A stretch of 64,000 bases of DNA from CAZAFL01 sp964484465 (GCA_964484465.1 CAZAFL010000017.1:1-64000); one strand, 5' to 3'. Shown: positions 35,063-43,362, counted from the stretch's first letter. The notes: generated by a model not told the origin, from the letters alone. Numbers and translations are program-made.

Positions 35063-35469
35063 ACGGGCGTTTATCTCATTTTTTTCGATACCGATTTCCC
35101 GCCATTCTTTGGGCGATTGTCATTTTTATCGCTTCATCAATTCCCGGCGCGAAACTACCGAAAATCGCTCACCTGATAAACGATAAAATCATTCACATTT
35201 CCATTTTTTTTATCCTTGGAGTACTTGTTTACCGCGCGTTGGAGCCACCGGTGAGGGAGGATAAATTTGACTGGCGTCGCCTTTTTATTTCCATTGTTGC
35301 GGTCGTGCTCTATGGCGTCACAGATGAATTCCACCAGTATTTTGTCCCAGGACGCAGTGTCGACATCCTCGATGCTTCAGCAGATACAGCCGGAGGAATC
35401 TTAGCTGCGTTGGCTATTTATTTAAATTTTCGTTGGAAAATGAAAAAACTTTCCATCAGGCATCAGTAG
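35059..35469 (+). CDS. VanZ-like family membrane protein
   Basis: A 136-residue protein with four predicted helices. The family motif FHQYFVPGRSVDILDASADT is present, as is the early SSIPGAKLP. It starts at a GTG that overlaps the preceding stop by four bases (GTGA), so it is translationally coupled. VanZ itself gives low-level teicoplanin resistance, but most chromosomal members have no known role. No Van operon is present here, so resistance should not be inferred. Confidence 0.85.
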   Translation: MNGRLSHFFRYRFPAILWAIVIFIASSIPGAKLPKIAHLINDKIIHISIFFILGVLVYRALEPPVREDKFDWRRLFISIVAVVLYGVTDEFHQYFVPGRSVDILDASADTAGGILAALAIYLNFRWKMKKLSIRHQ

Positions 35470-35523
35470 CAAGACTTTGCGTCAACACTTTTCCTATTGT
35501 CTCATTTTTTCAATCCGGGATTT

Positions 35524-35554
35524 TTGCTTTTTCTGCCGGAATTGACTAATTTTC
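35524..35554 (+). promoter_or_regulatory. Promoter of tgt
   Basis: TTG, 20 nt, TAATTTTC, ending only seven bases before the tgt ATG. The transcript would have almost no 5' leader. Confidence 0.55.
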
Positions 35555-35561
35555 TTAATTA

Positions 35562-36695
35562 ATGAAATTTCAAATTCGAAATATTGATGGAAACGCCCGC
35601 GCCGGCGAGATTACCACAGATCATGGCATATTTGAAACACCGGCATTTATGCCAGTCGGCACTCAGGGGACGGTGAAAGCAGTTTCACAACGGGAATTGC
35701 GGGAAGTCGGGGCACAAATCATTCTCTCGAATACTTACCACCTTTATTTACGACCCGGTATGGAAATTCTCAGTGATGCGGGAGGATTGCATCGATTTAT
35801 GAGTTGGTCAGGGCCGATACTTACTGACAGCGGTGGTTATCAGGTGTTCAGCCTGTCCACGTTGAGAAAAATTGAAGAAGAAGGAGTACAATTTCGGTCG
35901 CATCTCGATGGTTCACTTCATCTCTTCACCCCGGAACGGATCGTTGATATACAGCGATCTATCGGTTCGGATATCATGATGGTTTTGGATGAATGCCCCC
36001 CCCACCCCTGTGAAAAAGAATATGCGCAGTCCTCAAACGAGCTGACGCTTCGGTGGGCAGAGCGTTGTCAGGAACAATTTAGAAATTCAGAACCAATGTA
36101 CGGACATGCCCAGGCGTTATTTGCTATTATACAGGGAAGTGTCTTCGAGGATATTCGTGAATATTCCGTCAATGCATTGAAGGATATGGAATTTGAAGGA
36201 TATGCGATAGGAGGTTTGGCGGTCGGGGAACCGGTCGAGGAGATGTATCGGATTGTTTCATTATGCACCGAGCTCCTGCCCGCCGAAAAACCAAGATACC
36301 TGATGGGGGTCGGTACGCCGGAGAACATCATTGAAGCAATTGAACAGGGAGTCGACATGTTTGATTGTGTGCTGCCTACCCGCAACGGACGAAATGCAAT
36401 GTTGTTTACCCGCGAGGGGACACTGACAATCACGAATGCCATCTACAAAAACGATTTCAATCCTATCGATGAGGCATGTACGTGCTATGTTTGCAGAAAT
36501 TACACCCGCGCATATCTTCGCCACCTTTTTCAAGCGAAGGAAATTTTAGGTTTGCAACTGGCAACTCATCATAACCTGTATTTTTACCAGTGGCTCACTA
36601 AAGAGGCGCGCACTGCGATTAGAAGTAATGTTTTTAGAAGCTGGAAAGAGGAACAATTAAATCTATTGAATCAGGAAGTACCTGGTTATTCCTAA
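35562..36695 (+). CDS. tgt: Queuine/preQ1 tRNA-ribosyltransferase
   Basis: A 377-residue TIM-barrel enzyme that swaps guanine-34 for preQ1 in GUN-anticodon tRNAs on the way to queuosine. The substrate-binding Asp is in LTDSGGYQVFSL and the nucleophile Asp in MFDCVLPTRNGRNAM. The zinc site is CTCYVCRNYTRAYLRHL plus a later His (QLATHHNLYF). No preQ1 synthesis genes are nearby. It is followed 20 nt later by yajC, a frequent neighbour. There is no Shine-Dalgarno, consistent with a near-leaderless start. Confidence 0.97.
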   Translation: MKFQIRNIDGNARAGEITTDHGIFETPAFMPVGTQGTVKAVSQRELREVGAQIILSNTYHLYLRPGMEILSDAGGLHRFMSWSGPILTDSGGYQVFSLSTLRKIEEEGVQFRSHLDGSLHLFTPERIVDIQRSIGSDIMMVLDECPPHPCEKEYAQSSNELTLRWAERCQEQFRNSEPMYGHAQALFAIIQGSVFEDIREYSVNALKDMEFEGYAIGGLAVGEPVEEMYRIVSLCTELLPAEKPRYLMGVGTPENIIEAIEQGVDMFDCVLPTRNGRNAMLFTREGTLTITNAIYKNDFNPIDEACTCYVCRNYTRAYLRHLFQAKEILGLQLATHHNLYFYQWLTKEARTAIRSNVFRSWKEEQLNLLNQEVPGYS

Positions 36696-36715
36696 TCATT
36701 ACATTGGAGGGTCAT

Positions 36716-37057
36716 TTGAACATTTATTATCTTATAGCAATGCAACCACAAGGGGGGGCAACTGGCGGAGGAGGAAGTTTATTAAGCACAGTTGTCATGT
36801 TCTCTCTGATTATCCTTATTTTCTATTTTATTATTTTACGGCCTCAACAAAAACGTCAAAAAGATAGGCAGAAGCTACTCGACAGCGTTCAAAAGGGAGA
36901 TAAAGTTATCACGATTGGAGGAGTACACGGTACGGTTGTCGGCATCGAAGAAAAAACTCTCCTCGTTCAAATAGCGGATAACGTCAAGGTCAAATATGAA
37001 CGGTCGGCTATCTCGTCTATTAACAGGAGTGGTGAACCTGTCGTCAAAACCGATTGA
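36716..37057 (+). CDS. yajC: Preprotein translocase subunit YajC
   Basis: A small Sec accessory protein of 113 residues. It has a Gly/Gln-rich N-terminus, one transmembrane helix (TVVMFSLIILIFYFIILRP) and the family motif RPQQKRQKDRQKLLDSVQKG, then KVITIGGVHGTVVGI. The TTG at 36716 is chosen because GGAGGG lies five bases before it; a TTG at 36704 would overlap the Shine-Dalgarno region. secD and secF, often next in line, are absent: ribBA follows after 28 nt. Confidence 0.93.
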   Translation: MNIYYLIAMQPQGGATGGGGSLLSTVVMFSLIILIFYFIILRPQQKRQKDRQKLLDSVQKGDKVITIGGVHGTVVGIEEKTLLVQIADNVKVKYERSAISSINRSGEPVVKTD

Positions 37058-37085
37058 ACAACGTTACCTTTAACCGAACATTCAT

Positions 37086-38312
37086 ATGAATAAAGATACT
37101 ATCAAACTGAGCAGCGTTGAGCGTGCTGTTAATGATTTCCGGCAGGGGAAAGTTGTTATTGTTGTGGATGATGAGGACAGAGAAAATGAGGGGGATTTTG
37201 TTGTTGCTGCCGAGCAATGCACGCCCGATGTGATTAATTTCATGGCGAAGCATGGACGGGGAATTATTTGCGCTGCCGTTACACCTCACAGGGCGAAGGA
37301 ACTCGCTCTCGATATGATGGTGGACAGCAATACTTCGCTGCATGAGACCTCATTCACAGTTTCAGTCGATTTTATCCACGGCACAAAGACCGGTGTATCT
37401 GCGTTTGACCGTTCTGCTACTGTTCGTTCATTAATTGATGCGAAGACAAAGCCAAGCGACCTTGCTCGCCCAGGACATATTTTTCCTTTGCGCGCCATGG
37501 ATGGCGGCGTATTGCGTCGCGCTGGTCATACTGAAGCAGTTATCGACCTTTGTAAATTAGCCGGTATTTATCCATGTGGCGTCCTTTGTGAGATAATGAA
37601 TGAAGATGGTACGATGGCGAGGATTCCGGAACTTCGGCAAATAGCCGACCGGTTCGATCTGCACATCATCAGCGTAAAAGACCTGATTGAGTACCGGATG
37701 CAGCGGGAAAAATTGGTTCAGTGCATTGTTACCACAATGCTCCCAACGAAATACGGTACGTTTAATATCAATGTGTACAGAAGTGAAACTGACAGCAAAG
37801 AACACGTAGCCCTTGTCAAAGGTGAGGTACACCCTGAGAAACCAGTTCTTGTCCGTGTTCACTCGGAATGTTTAACAGGAGATGTATTTGGGTCCATGCG
37901 TTGCGATTGTAACGATCAGCTCAACGCTTCGTTGAGAATGGTGGAAAAGGAAGGTTGCGGTGTCGTTCTCTATATGCGGCAGGAAGGCCGTGGGATCGGT
38001 CTGGCGAACAAGTTAAAAGCCTACAAGCTTCAGGATGAAGGATTGGACACTGTAGAGGCAAACGAGAAACTTGGGTTTCGGCCTGACTTGCGCGATTATG
38101 GTATTGGAGCTCAAATACTCCGCGACCTGGGAGTTGGGAAAATCCGCCTCCTGACCAACAACCCCAAAAAAGTTATCGGTCTCCATGGCTATGGTCTCGA
38201 GATTGTCGAGCGTGTTGCCATTGAAGCAGAACCTCACGAAATTAATGAAAAGTATCTTAAAACTAAGCGAGATAAGATGGGGCATCTTATACTTGTTGAC
38301 AAGAAAAAATAG
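37086..38312 (+). CDS. ribBA: Bifunctional DHBP synthase/GTP cyclohydrolase II
   Basis: A 408-residue riboflavin-synthesis enzyme. The N-terminal RibB half (about 1-205) has VVDDEDRENEGDFV, FDRSATVRSLID and RRAGHTEAVIDLCKLAG and makes dihydroxybutanone phosphate. The C-terminal RibA half (about 210-408) has the zinc site CLTGDVFGSMRCDC, YMRQEGRGIGLANK and LTNNPKKV and opens GTP. Both active sites look intact. No other rib genes are in the window. A strong terminator lies about 60 nt downstream. Confidence 0.97.
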   Translation: MNKDTIKLSSVERAVNDFRQGKVVIVVDDEDRENEGDFVVAAEQCTPDVINFMAKHGRGIICAAVTPHRAKELALDMMVDSNTSLHETSFTVSVDFIHGTKTGVSAFDRSATVRSLIDAKTKPSDLARPGHIFPLRAMDGGVLRRAGHTEAVIDLCKLAGIYPCGVLCEIMNEDGTMARIPELRQIADRFDLHIISVKDLIEYRMQREKLVQCIVTTMLPTKYGTFNINVYRSETDSKEHVALVKGEVHPEKPVLVRVHSECLTGDVFGSMRCDCNDQLNASLRMVEKEGCGVVLYMRQEGRGIGLANKLKAYKLQDEGLDTVEANEKLGFRPDLRDYGIGAQILRDLGVGKIRLLTNNPKKVIGLHGYGLEIVERVAIEAEPHEINEKYLKTKRDKMGHLILVDKKK

Positions 38313-38325
38313 TAGCATTTTTTCC

Positions 38326-38356
38326 TTGCTTTTGTAAAAGCGGTATTGTAGATTAT
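38326..38356 (+). promoter_or_regulatory. Possible promoter upstream of the greA leader terminator
   Basis: TTG, 20 nt, TAGATTAT. Spacing fits the local pattern; the -7 element is weak. It lies between ribBA and the terminator at 38373, so transcripts from it would meet that terminator before greA. Confidence 0.4.
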
Positions 38357-38372
38357 TTACAGATACGTATTC

Positions 38373-38407
38373 AGCCACCACTCAACTGGGTGATGGCTTT
38401 TCTTTTT
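38373..38407 (+). terminator. Intrinsic terminator between ribBA and greA
   Basis: AGCCACCACTC and GGGTGATGGCT form an 11-bp stem (one mismatch, one G-T pair) with loop AACT, followed by TTTCTTTTT. It may end ribBA transcripts or act as an attenuator for greA. Confidence 0.8.
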
Positions 38408-38445
38408 ATCGTTCAGGAACTGAAAATGGCCGGTTGATATTCCAA

Positions 38446-38937
38446 ATGGGAGAAACCAATAAAAATAACGGGGTGGTCTATTTAACCCGGGAGCGGCTTG
38501 TCGAGCTGGAACAGGAACTCCATGACCTCAGGATAAAAGGGAGAACAGAAATCGCTCAGAAAATAGCAGAAGCGAGGAGTCACGGAGACCTCTCAGAGAA
38601 TGCAGAATATGATGCTGCAAAAGAAGAGCAGCAGCATCTCGAACTGCGTATAGCTAAACTTGAGCAGACATTATCCCGTGCGCGAATCATCGAAAGCAAA
38701 GAACTCCCGAATGATAAAATATATATTCTCTCGAAGGTTACTCTCAAAGATTTGAAAACGAACGAGGAGGTCCATTATTTGCTTGTCTCGCCGGAGGAAG
38801 CTGATTTCGAGCAAAACAAAATCTCGGTCACCTCGCCTATTGGCAGAGGTCTGCTAGGGAAAGTCAAAGGCGATGTACTGAAAGTGGTTGCCCCTGCTGG
38901 AACTCTTGAGTATAAAATACTTGAGATTTCCCGTTAG
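38446..38937 (+). CDS. greA: Transcript cleavage factor GreA
   Basis: A 163-residue factor that rescues backtracked RNA polymerase. The N-terminal coiled coil carries the acidic tip motif GDLSENAEYDAAK. The C-terminal FKBP-like domain includes SVTSPIGRGLLGKVKGDVL. The ATG at 38446 is preferred over a TTG 12 bases upstream; the short MGETNKNN extension before the conserved YLTRERL is modest. No clear Shine-Dalgarno is seen. The 133-bp gap upstream holds a terminator with a possible promoter before it. Confidence 0.96.
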   Translation: MGETNKNNGVVYLTRERLVELEQELHDLRIKGRTEIAQKIAEARSHGDLSENAEYDAAKEEQQHLELRIAKLEQTLSRARIIESKELPNDKIYILSKVTLKDLKTNEEVHYLLVSPEEADFEQNKISVTSPIGRGLLGKVKGDVLKVVAPAGTLEYKILEISR

Positions 38938-39007
38938 TAGAATATTGTTATATAGTTATTCCGCGTTGTAATTCTTGTAATCTTTCATACCTGCTGTTCA
39001 CCGATGC

Positions 39008-39529
39008 ATGAGCAAGAATCTTGAAGTAAAAGCCAGAATACTGGACATTGACCGGGCAATACAGATTATCGAGGCGATTCCGGCGGCATATAAAGGTGAA
39101 TTGCATCAGGTTGATACATACTTCAATGTTCTTCACGGTCGCCTGAAACTTCGGGAGATCCTTCATGAGCATACCGAGTTGATTTACTACAGCCGCCACG
39201 AACGGGAAAGGGAGAGAGTAAGTAATTTTGAAATCTATCCATGCAATGATGCCCCCCATCTCAAAAAATTACTTTCGCAAGCGCTGGGGATAAAAGCAGT
39301 GGTTTCGAAGGTCAGGAAGCTGTTTATGTACAAAACGACCAGAATTCATGTCGACAAAGTTAAGAATTTGGGAACATTCCTGGAACTTGAAACGCCGTTT
39401 GTCTTGGAAGCGAAAATTGCCAAAAAGCAGACCAGATTCTTGGTTCAAAAATTCGGGATTAAGAGAGAAAATTTTATTTTGAAGTCATACCTTGACCTGA
39501 TTATCTCTAAATCTATCAGGAATAATTAA
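39008..39529 (+). CDS. CYTH-domain (CyaB/ThTPase-like) protein
   Basis: A 173-residue protein of the triphosphate-tunnel fold. It starts MSKNLEVKAR, a form of the ExExK motif that binds metal-triphosphate. The tunnel strands GRLKLRE, LIYYSRHERERERVSNFEI, VRKLFMY and GTFLELETPF follow. The arrangement is like class IV adenylate cyclases and small inorganic or thiamine triphosphatases. The substrate cannot be told from sequence. It stands alone between greA and the tRNA cluster. Confidence 0.85.
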   Translation: MSKNLEVKARILDIDRAIQIIEAIPAAYKGELHQVDTYFNVLHGRLKLREILHEHTELIYYSRHERERERVSNFEIYPCNDAPHLKKLLSQALGIKAVVSKVRKLFMYKTTRIHVDKVKNLGTFLELETPFVLEAKIAKKQTRFLVQKFGIKRENFILKSYLDLIISKSIRNN

Positions 39530-39569
39530 TTACGACAGAAATCGATCAGTCCAATATTCAATACAGTAT

Positions 39570-39600
39570 TTGCAGAAATTTGAATTTTTCAGTATATTTA
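39570..39600 (+). promoter_or_regulatory. Promoter of the tRNA cluster
   Basis: TTG, 20 nt, TATATTTA, ending 11 bases before tRNA-Gly. Confidence 0.65.
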
Positions 39601-39611
39601 GCAGCTAAAAT

Positions 39612-39684
39612 GCGGGAATAGCTCAGTTGGTAGAGCGTCACCTTGCCAAGGTGAATGTCGCGGGTTCGAATCCCGTTTCCCGCT
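39612..39684 (+). tRNA. tRNA-Gly (anticodon GCC)
   Basis: A 73-nt cloverleaf with a 7-bp acceptor stem (GCGGGAA/TTCCCGC), D-arm AGCTCAGTTGGTAGAGC, anticodon loop TTGCCAA, T-arm GGGTTCGAATCCC and discriminator T. CCA is not encoded. Confidence 0.97.
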
Positions 39685-39731
39685 CGAGGCGCTCATAAGA
39701 GGATCTGATCAGTACGCCTCGGCATGAAGCT

Positions 39732-39770
39732 GCCCCGCCGCCCCCATCCAGGTAGCGGGGCTTTATTTTG
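39732..39770 (+). terminator. Hairpin with T-rich tail between tRNA-Gly and tRNA-Cys
   Basis: GCCCCGC pairs with GCGGGGC across a 16-nt loop, then TTTATTTT. It may end part of the transcripts or be a processing hairpin in the tRNA precursor. Confidence 0.4.
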
Positions 39771-39778
39771 GCATAGTT

Positions 39779-39850
39779 GGCGCCGTACCCAAGTGGTAAG
39801 GGAGAGGTCTGCAAAACCTTTATGCGGCGGTTCGAATCCGCCCGGCGCCT
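39779..39850 (+). tRNA. tRNA-Cys (anticodon GCA)
   Basis: A 72-nt tRNA with acceptor GGCGCCG/CGGCGCC, a short D-arm (ACCCAAGTGGTAAGGG), anticodon loop CTGCAAA and T-arm GCGGTTCGAATCCGC. Discriminator is T, as expected for Cys. CCA is not encoded. Confidence 0.96.
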
Positions 39851-39913
39851 CGAGAACAATGCAAGGGAATGGTAACGGTTCTGTCGCCTAAAACTTTCCA
39901 TCAGCATTGAACA

Positions 39914-39999
39914 GCCGGGGTGGCGAAACTGGTAGACGCACAGGACTTAAAATCCTGTTCTTCGCAAGGAGAGTGCCGGTTCGATTCCGGTCCCCGGCA
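39914..39999 (+). tRNA. tRNA-Leu (anticodon TAA)
   Basis: An 86-nt class II tRNA with acceptor GCCGGGG/CCCCGGC, anticodon loop CTTAAAA reading UUA, and a long variable arm (about 39956-39974). The T-arm is GCCGGTTCGATTCCGGT and the discriminator is A. CCA is not encoded. Confidence 0.97.
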
Positions 40000-40013
40000 C
40001 ATCCAGAAAGTAA

Positions 40014-40087
<74 letters not shown>

Positions 40088-40105
40088 CGCGGAAAGAAAG
40101 GCGAC

Positions 40106-40154
40106 ATTTCAGAAGAAGCAAAAATACATCGGATCAGGTGATGCTTTCTGAAAT
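40106..40154 (+). promoter_or_regulatory. Long hairpin in the thrS leader
   Basis: ATTTCAGAAgaAGCA at 40106-40120 pairs with TGCTTTCTGAAAT at 40142-40154, giving a 13-bp stem with a 2-nt bulge. Its last three bases overlap the left arm of the terminator that follows, so the two helices compete at that point. This looks like an attenuator in front of the thrS-infC-rpmI-rplT-pheST cluster, or the 3' end of the tRNA transcript. Confidence 0.5.
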
Positions 40155-40177
40155 CGGAGCGATTCCGATTTTTTTTG
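40152..40177 (+). terminator. Intrinsic terminator between tRNA-Val and thrS
   Basis: A 7-bp stem, AATCGGA/TCCGATT, with a 5-nt loop and a run of eight Ts counted from the stem end. It ends 16 nt before the thrS ATG. Confidence 0.75.
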
Positions 40178-40193
40178 TTTCAATATTCACAAT

Positions 40194-42134
40194 ATGGCAA
40201 AGATAAAAATAAAATTTCCCGATGGTTCACTGAGGGAGTTTAATCAGGACGTGACCGGAAAGGATATTGCTGCGGGAATTAGCGCCGGACTTGCCCGCGA
40301 AGCTCTTGCAGTGGAGGTCGACGGAGAGGTTTGGGACCTCTCACGGCCAATTCATCAGGATGCAACTGTGAAGATTTTGAAATGGGATGATGATGGCGGG
40401 AAATACGCCTACTGGCATAGCTCCGCACACCTGATGGCGGAAGCAATTGAATCTCTTTTTCCCGGAACACAATTTGGTATCGGGCCGCCCATCGAAAACG
40501 GATTTTATTACGATATCGATATGGGCGACCATTCACTTTCTTCTGAAGACCTTGCAAAGATTGAAGAGAGAATGTATGAGTTTTCCAAAAGGGATGTCCC
40601 TTATATCCGTGAAGAGAAATCATGGGACGATGCGGTCGCCTATTTCAAAAAAAAGGGGGATCCTTATAAACTGGAACTTTTGCAGGAATTGAAGGGACAG
40701 CTCATTACATTTTACCATCAGGGGAATTTTACAGACCTTTGTTATGGCCCTCACATTCCTTCTACGGGAAGGATTAAGGCGATTAAACTTCTCAGTGTTG
40801 CGGGTGCATACTGGCGGGGCAGCGAAAAAAATAAAATGTTGCAGCGAATCTACGGCATTACGTTTCCGTCAAAAAAGGAACTTGATGAACATTTATTTCG
40901 ATTGGAGGAAGCAAAACGCCGGGATCATCGAAAGCTTGGCGCTGAACTCGAGTTGTTTCTCATAACACCGAAAGTCGGTGGCGGGCTCCCGATATGGTTG
41001 CCGAAAGGGACTATTTTGCGTGAAACGCTTGAGAATTTTTTGCGCGGAGAGCAGCGAAAGCGAGGCTATTTACCGGTCGTCACTCCGCACATCGGAAATA
41101 TAAGTTTGTACAAAACCAGCGGGCATTATCCTTACTACAAAGACAGCCAGTTTGCTCCGATTAAAGTTGAAGATGAAGAGTACTTGCTCAAACCGATGAA
41201 CTGTCCTCATCATCATCAGATATATATGTCGAAACCCAGGAGCTATCGTGACCTCCCGCTGCGGTTGGCGGAATTTGGAACAGTCTACCGGTATGAACAA
41301 TCGGGCGAATTGAACGGCCTCACCCGCGTGCGGTCATTCACCGTCGATGATTCCCACATGTATGTCCGTCAGGATCAGTTGAAAGATGAACTGTGCGATG
41401 TTATCGACCTCATTCAATTGGTTTTCAGTACGCTGGGATTCCATGATTTTAAAACGCGACTTTCATTCAGAGATCCGAAGAACAAAGAAAAATATGGTGG
41501 TGAAGATGCCATGTGGCAACAGTCTGAAAAGGATATCAGGGTAGCCGCTGATTATAAGAAGTTAAATTATTACGTGGGAATAGGAGACGCCGCGTTTTAT
41601 GGACCGAAAATTGATTTCATGGTACGGGATGCACTCCACAGGACCTGGCAATTGGGAACAGTTCAGGTTGATTATGTGATGCCGGAAAGGTTTAACCTTG
41701 AATATATGGGGAGCGACGGTCAGAAACACCGTCCGGTGATTATTCATCGAGCTCCGTTTGGTTCGATGGAACGGTTTATCGGCGTTCTGATTGAGCATTT
41801 CGCCGGAGAATTCCCATTGTGGTTATCGCCGGTGCAATGTGTGCTGTTGCCTATCACCGATCAGCAACTTGACTATGGAAAAAAGGTTTACGATACTTTA
41901 ACCGGTTCCGGAATCCGTGTTGAATTAGATGACCGGAATGAGAAAATCGGATATAAAATCCGCGACTGGGAAACGAAAAAAATCCCATATATGCTGATCC
42001 TTGGGGAAAAGGAACGCACGAATGAAACAGTTTCGGTGAGACAGCATAGAAAGGGAGATCAAGGTGCAATTGCAGTAGGCAAGTTCCTTGATACCATCTT
42101 GCAGGAAATCACAAAAAAACTCATCACTAACTAG
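40194..42134 (+). CDS. thrS: Threonyl-tRNA synthetase
   Basis: A 646-residue class II synthetase. Domains in order: TGS (about 1-60, IKFPDGSLREF), the editing domain (about 65-225; the HSSAHLMAEAIESLFPG motif has the editing His), the catalytic domain (about 240-540) and the anticodon-binding domain (about 545-646). Zinc ligands are Cys in KPMNCPHHHQIY and later His residues, including one in VIIHRAPFGSMERF, motif 3. The ATG has no Shine-Dalgarno and follows a terminator-like leader. It heads the classic thrS-infC-rpmI-rplT-pheS-pheT order. Confidence 0.97.
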   Translation: MAKIKIKFPDGSLREFNQDVTGKDIAAGISAGLAREALAVEVDGEVWDLSRPIHQDATVKILKWDDDGGKYAYWHSSAHLMAEAIESLFPGTQFGIGPPIENGFYYDIDMGDHSLSSEDLAKIEERMYEFSKRDVPYIREEKSWDDAVAYFKKKGDPYKLELLQELKGQLITFYHQGNFTDLCYGPHIPSTGRIKAIKLLSVAGAYWRGSEKNKMLQRIYGITFPSKKELDEHLFRLEEAKRRDHRKLGAELELFLITPKVGGGLPIWLPKGTILRETLENFLRGEQRKRGYLPVVTPHIGNISLYKTSGHYPYYKDSQFAPIKVEDEEYLLKPMNCPHHHQIYMSKPRSYRDLPLRLAEFGTVYRYEQSGELNGLTRVRSFTVDDSHMYVRQDQLKDELCDVIDLIQLVFSTLGFHDFKTRLSFRDPKNKEKYGGEDAMWQQSEKDIRVAADYKKLNYYVGIGDAAFYGPKIDFMVRDALHRTWQLGTVQVDYVMPERFNLEYMGSDGQKHRPVIIHRAPFGSMERFIGVLIEHFAGEFPLWLSPVQCVLLPITDQQLDYGKKVYDTLTGSGIRVELDDRNEKIGYKIRDWETKKIPYMLILGEKERTNETVSVRQHRKGDQGAIAVGKFLDTILQEITKKLITN

Positions 42135-42144
42135 GAGAATCACT

Positions 42145-42705
42145 ATCAAGGGAACAAATCGCGTTCGTCTCAATGAAGAAATCCGTGCCCCGAAAGTCCG
42201 TGTGATTGACGACTCAGGTCAACTGGGTGTCATGAGTCCCGCTGAGGCGTTACGGCTTGCCCGCCAGCGCGGACTGGACCTGATTGAAATTGTGCCCAAT
42301 GCAACGCCGCCGGTATGTAAAGTCATGGATTTTGGAAAGTTCAAGTATGAACAAACCAAGAAGGATAAACTGCAGCGAAAACATCAGCATGTCACGCAGT
42401 TAAAAGAGCTTCGGTTCCATCCAAACACTGATGTTCACGATTTCGATTTCAAAACACGACATGCTCGGAAATTCCTGGAAGAAGGACATAAAGTCAAAGC
42501 AACCGTGGTATTTAAGGGGCGGGAAATAACGTATGTCGAACAGGGAGAAGATGTCCTGCGCCGCCTTTCAGAAAAGTTGTCTGATATCGCACGAGTTGAC
42601 CAGGTCGCTAAACTTGAGGGACGGAGCATGGCGATGATATTTGCACCAGAGAGAGGGCTAAAGAAGAAAACCGAAGCCAAATTAAAACCAACAGAACCTC
42701 ATTAA
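42145..42705 (+). CDS. infC: Translation initiation factor IF-3 (AUC start)
   Basis: A 186-residue factor that prevents 50S joining and checks the initiator codon. The N-domain starts (M)KGTNRVRLNEEIRAPKVRV, and EIVPNATPPVCKVMDFGKFKYE bridges toward the C-domain, which has DFDFKTRHARKFLEEGHKVK and VVFKGREI. No ATG, GTG or TTG lies near the true N-terminus. The frame is open upstream into thrS, but AGGAGA at 42133-42138 sits six bases before an ATC at 42145-42147, and starting there gives the canonical MKG N-terminus. IF-3 genes in many bacteria start at AUU or similar codons, which IF-3 itself discriminates against, giving autoregulation. The start is inferred but well supported. Confidence 0.93.
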   Translation: MKGTNRVRLNEEIRAPKVRVIDDSGQLGVMSPAEALRLARQRGLDLIEIVPNATPPVCKVMDFGKFKYEQTKKDKLQRKHQHVTQLKELRFHPNTDVHDFDFKTRHARKFLEEGHKVKATVVFKGREITYVEQGEDVLRRLSEKLSDIARVDQVAKLEGRSMAMIFAPERGLKKKTEAKLKPTEPH

Positions 42706-42719
42706 CCTGAAAGTATACT

Positions 42720-42914
42720 ATGCCGAAAATGAAATCAGATTCCGGGGCGAAAAAGCGATTCCGAAAGACTGCATCTGGTAAATTTAAAAGGAGCAAGGCA
42801 TTTCGCAGTCATATTTTATCATCAAAATCATCAAAGCGAAAACGACATCTGCGGAAATCAACACTCGTATCGAAGCAGGAGCAGAAGAAAATTGTTATGA
42901 TGATTCAATCGTAA
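42720..42914 (+). CDS. rpmI: 50S ribosomal protein L35
   Basis: A 64-residue basic protein with the L35 pattern MPKMKSDSGAKKRFRKTASG, then KRSKAFRSHILSSKSSKRKR and LRKSTLVS. It lies 14 nt after infC and 88 nt before rplT, the standard order. L20 represses this operon by binding its mRNA in other bacteria; I did not identify such a site here. Confidence 0.97.
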   Translation: MPKMKSDSGAKKRFRKTASGKFKRSKAFRSHILSSKSSKRKRHLRKSTLVSKQEQKKIVMMIQS

Positions 42915-43002
42915 CAATGATCGACAGACAACTTGCACATTAACTATTAATTCAACCACATCTAATTCAATCAATCATTAACGGAAGGAGACAAGAGCAA
43001 CT

Positions 43003-43350
43003 ATGCCGCGTTCGCAGAATAAAGTTGCCTCCCATCGCCGCCGCAAGCGAATCCTCGCACGCGCGAAAGGTTATTGGGGTGCACGAAGTAAAGTCCTTTC
43101 GATAGCAAAACACCATATCGACAAAGGTGAACAACATGCTTATCGAGACAGGAGACTTAAAAAACGAGCGTTTCGTCAGCTCTGGATAGCGCGAATCAAT
43201 GCCGCTGCCAGGACGCATGGTACGACATACTCAAAACTTATTGATGGGTTATCCAAGAAACATATCGAGATCAACCGAAAGGTGCTAGCCGATTTGGCGT
43301 CGCGCAATCCTGAAGCGTTCGCCGAAGTCGTTAAATTCGCAACAGTATAA
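43003..43350 (+). CDS. rplT: 50S ribosomal protein L20
   Basis: A 115-residue assembly protein of the large subunit. The long basic N-terminal helix includes MPRSQNKVASHRRRKRILARAKGYWGARS and the globular part includes RQLWIARINAAARTHG and YSKLIDGL. GGAAGGAGA precedes the ATG, a strong Shine-Dalgarno that contrasts with most genes here. An 85-nt gap with hairpins separates it from pheS. Confidence 0.97.
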   Translation: MPRSQNKVASHRRRKRILARAKGYWGARSKVLSIAKHHIDKGEQHAYRDRRLKKRAFRQLWIARINAAARTHGTTYSKLIDGLSKKHIEINRKVLADLASRNPEAFAEVVKFATV

Positions 43351-43362
43351 GTAATCTTCCTG

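Noticed and set aside
35059..35469. VanZ-like gene as a glycopeptide-resistance gene
   Set aside because: No other van genes are nearby, and most VanZ-like proteins are unrelated to resistance.
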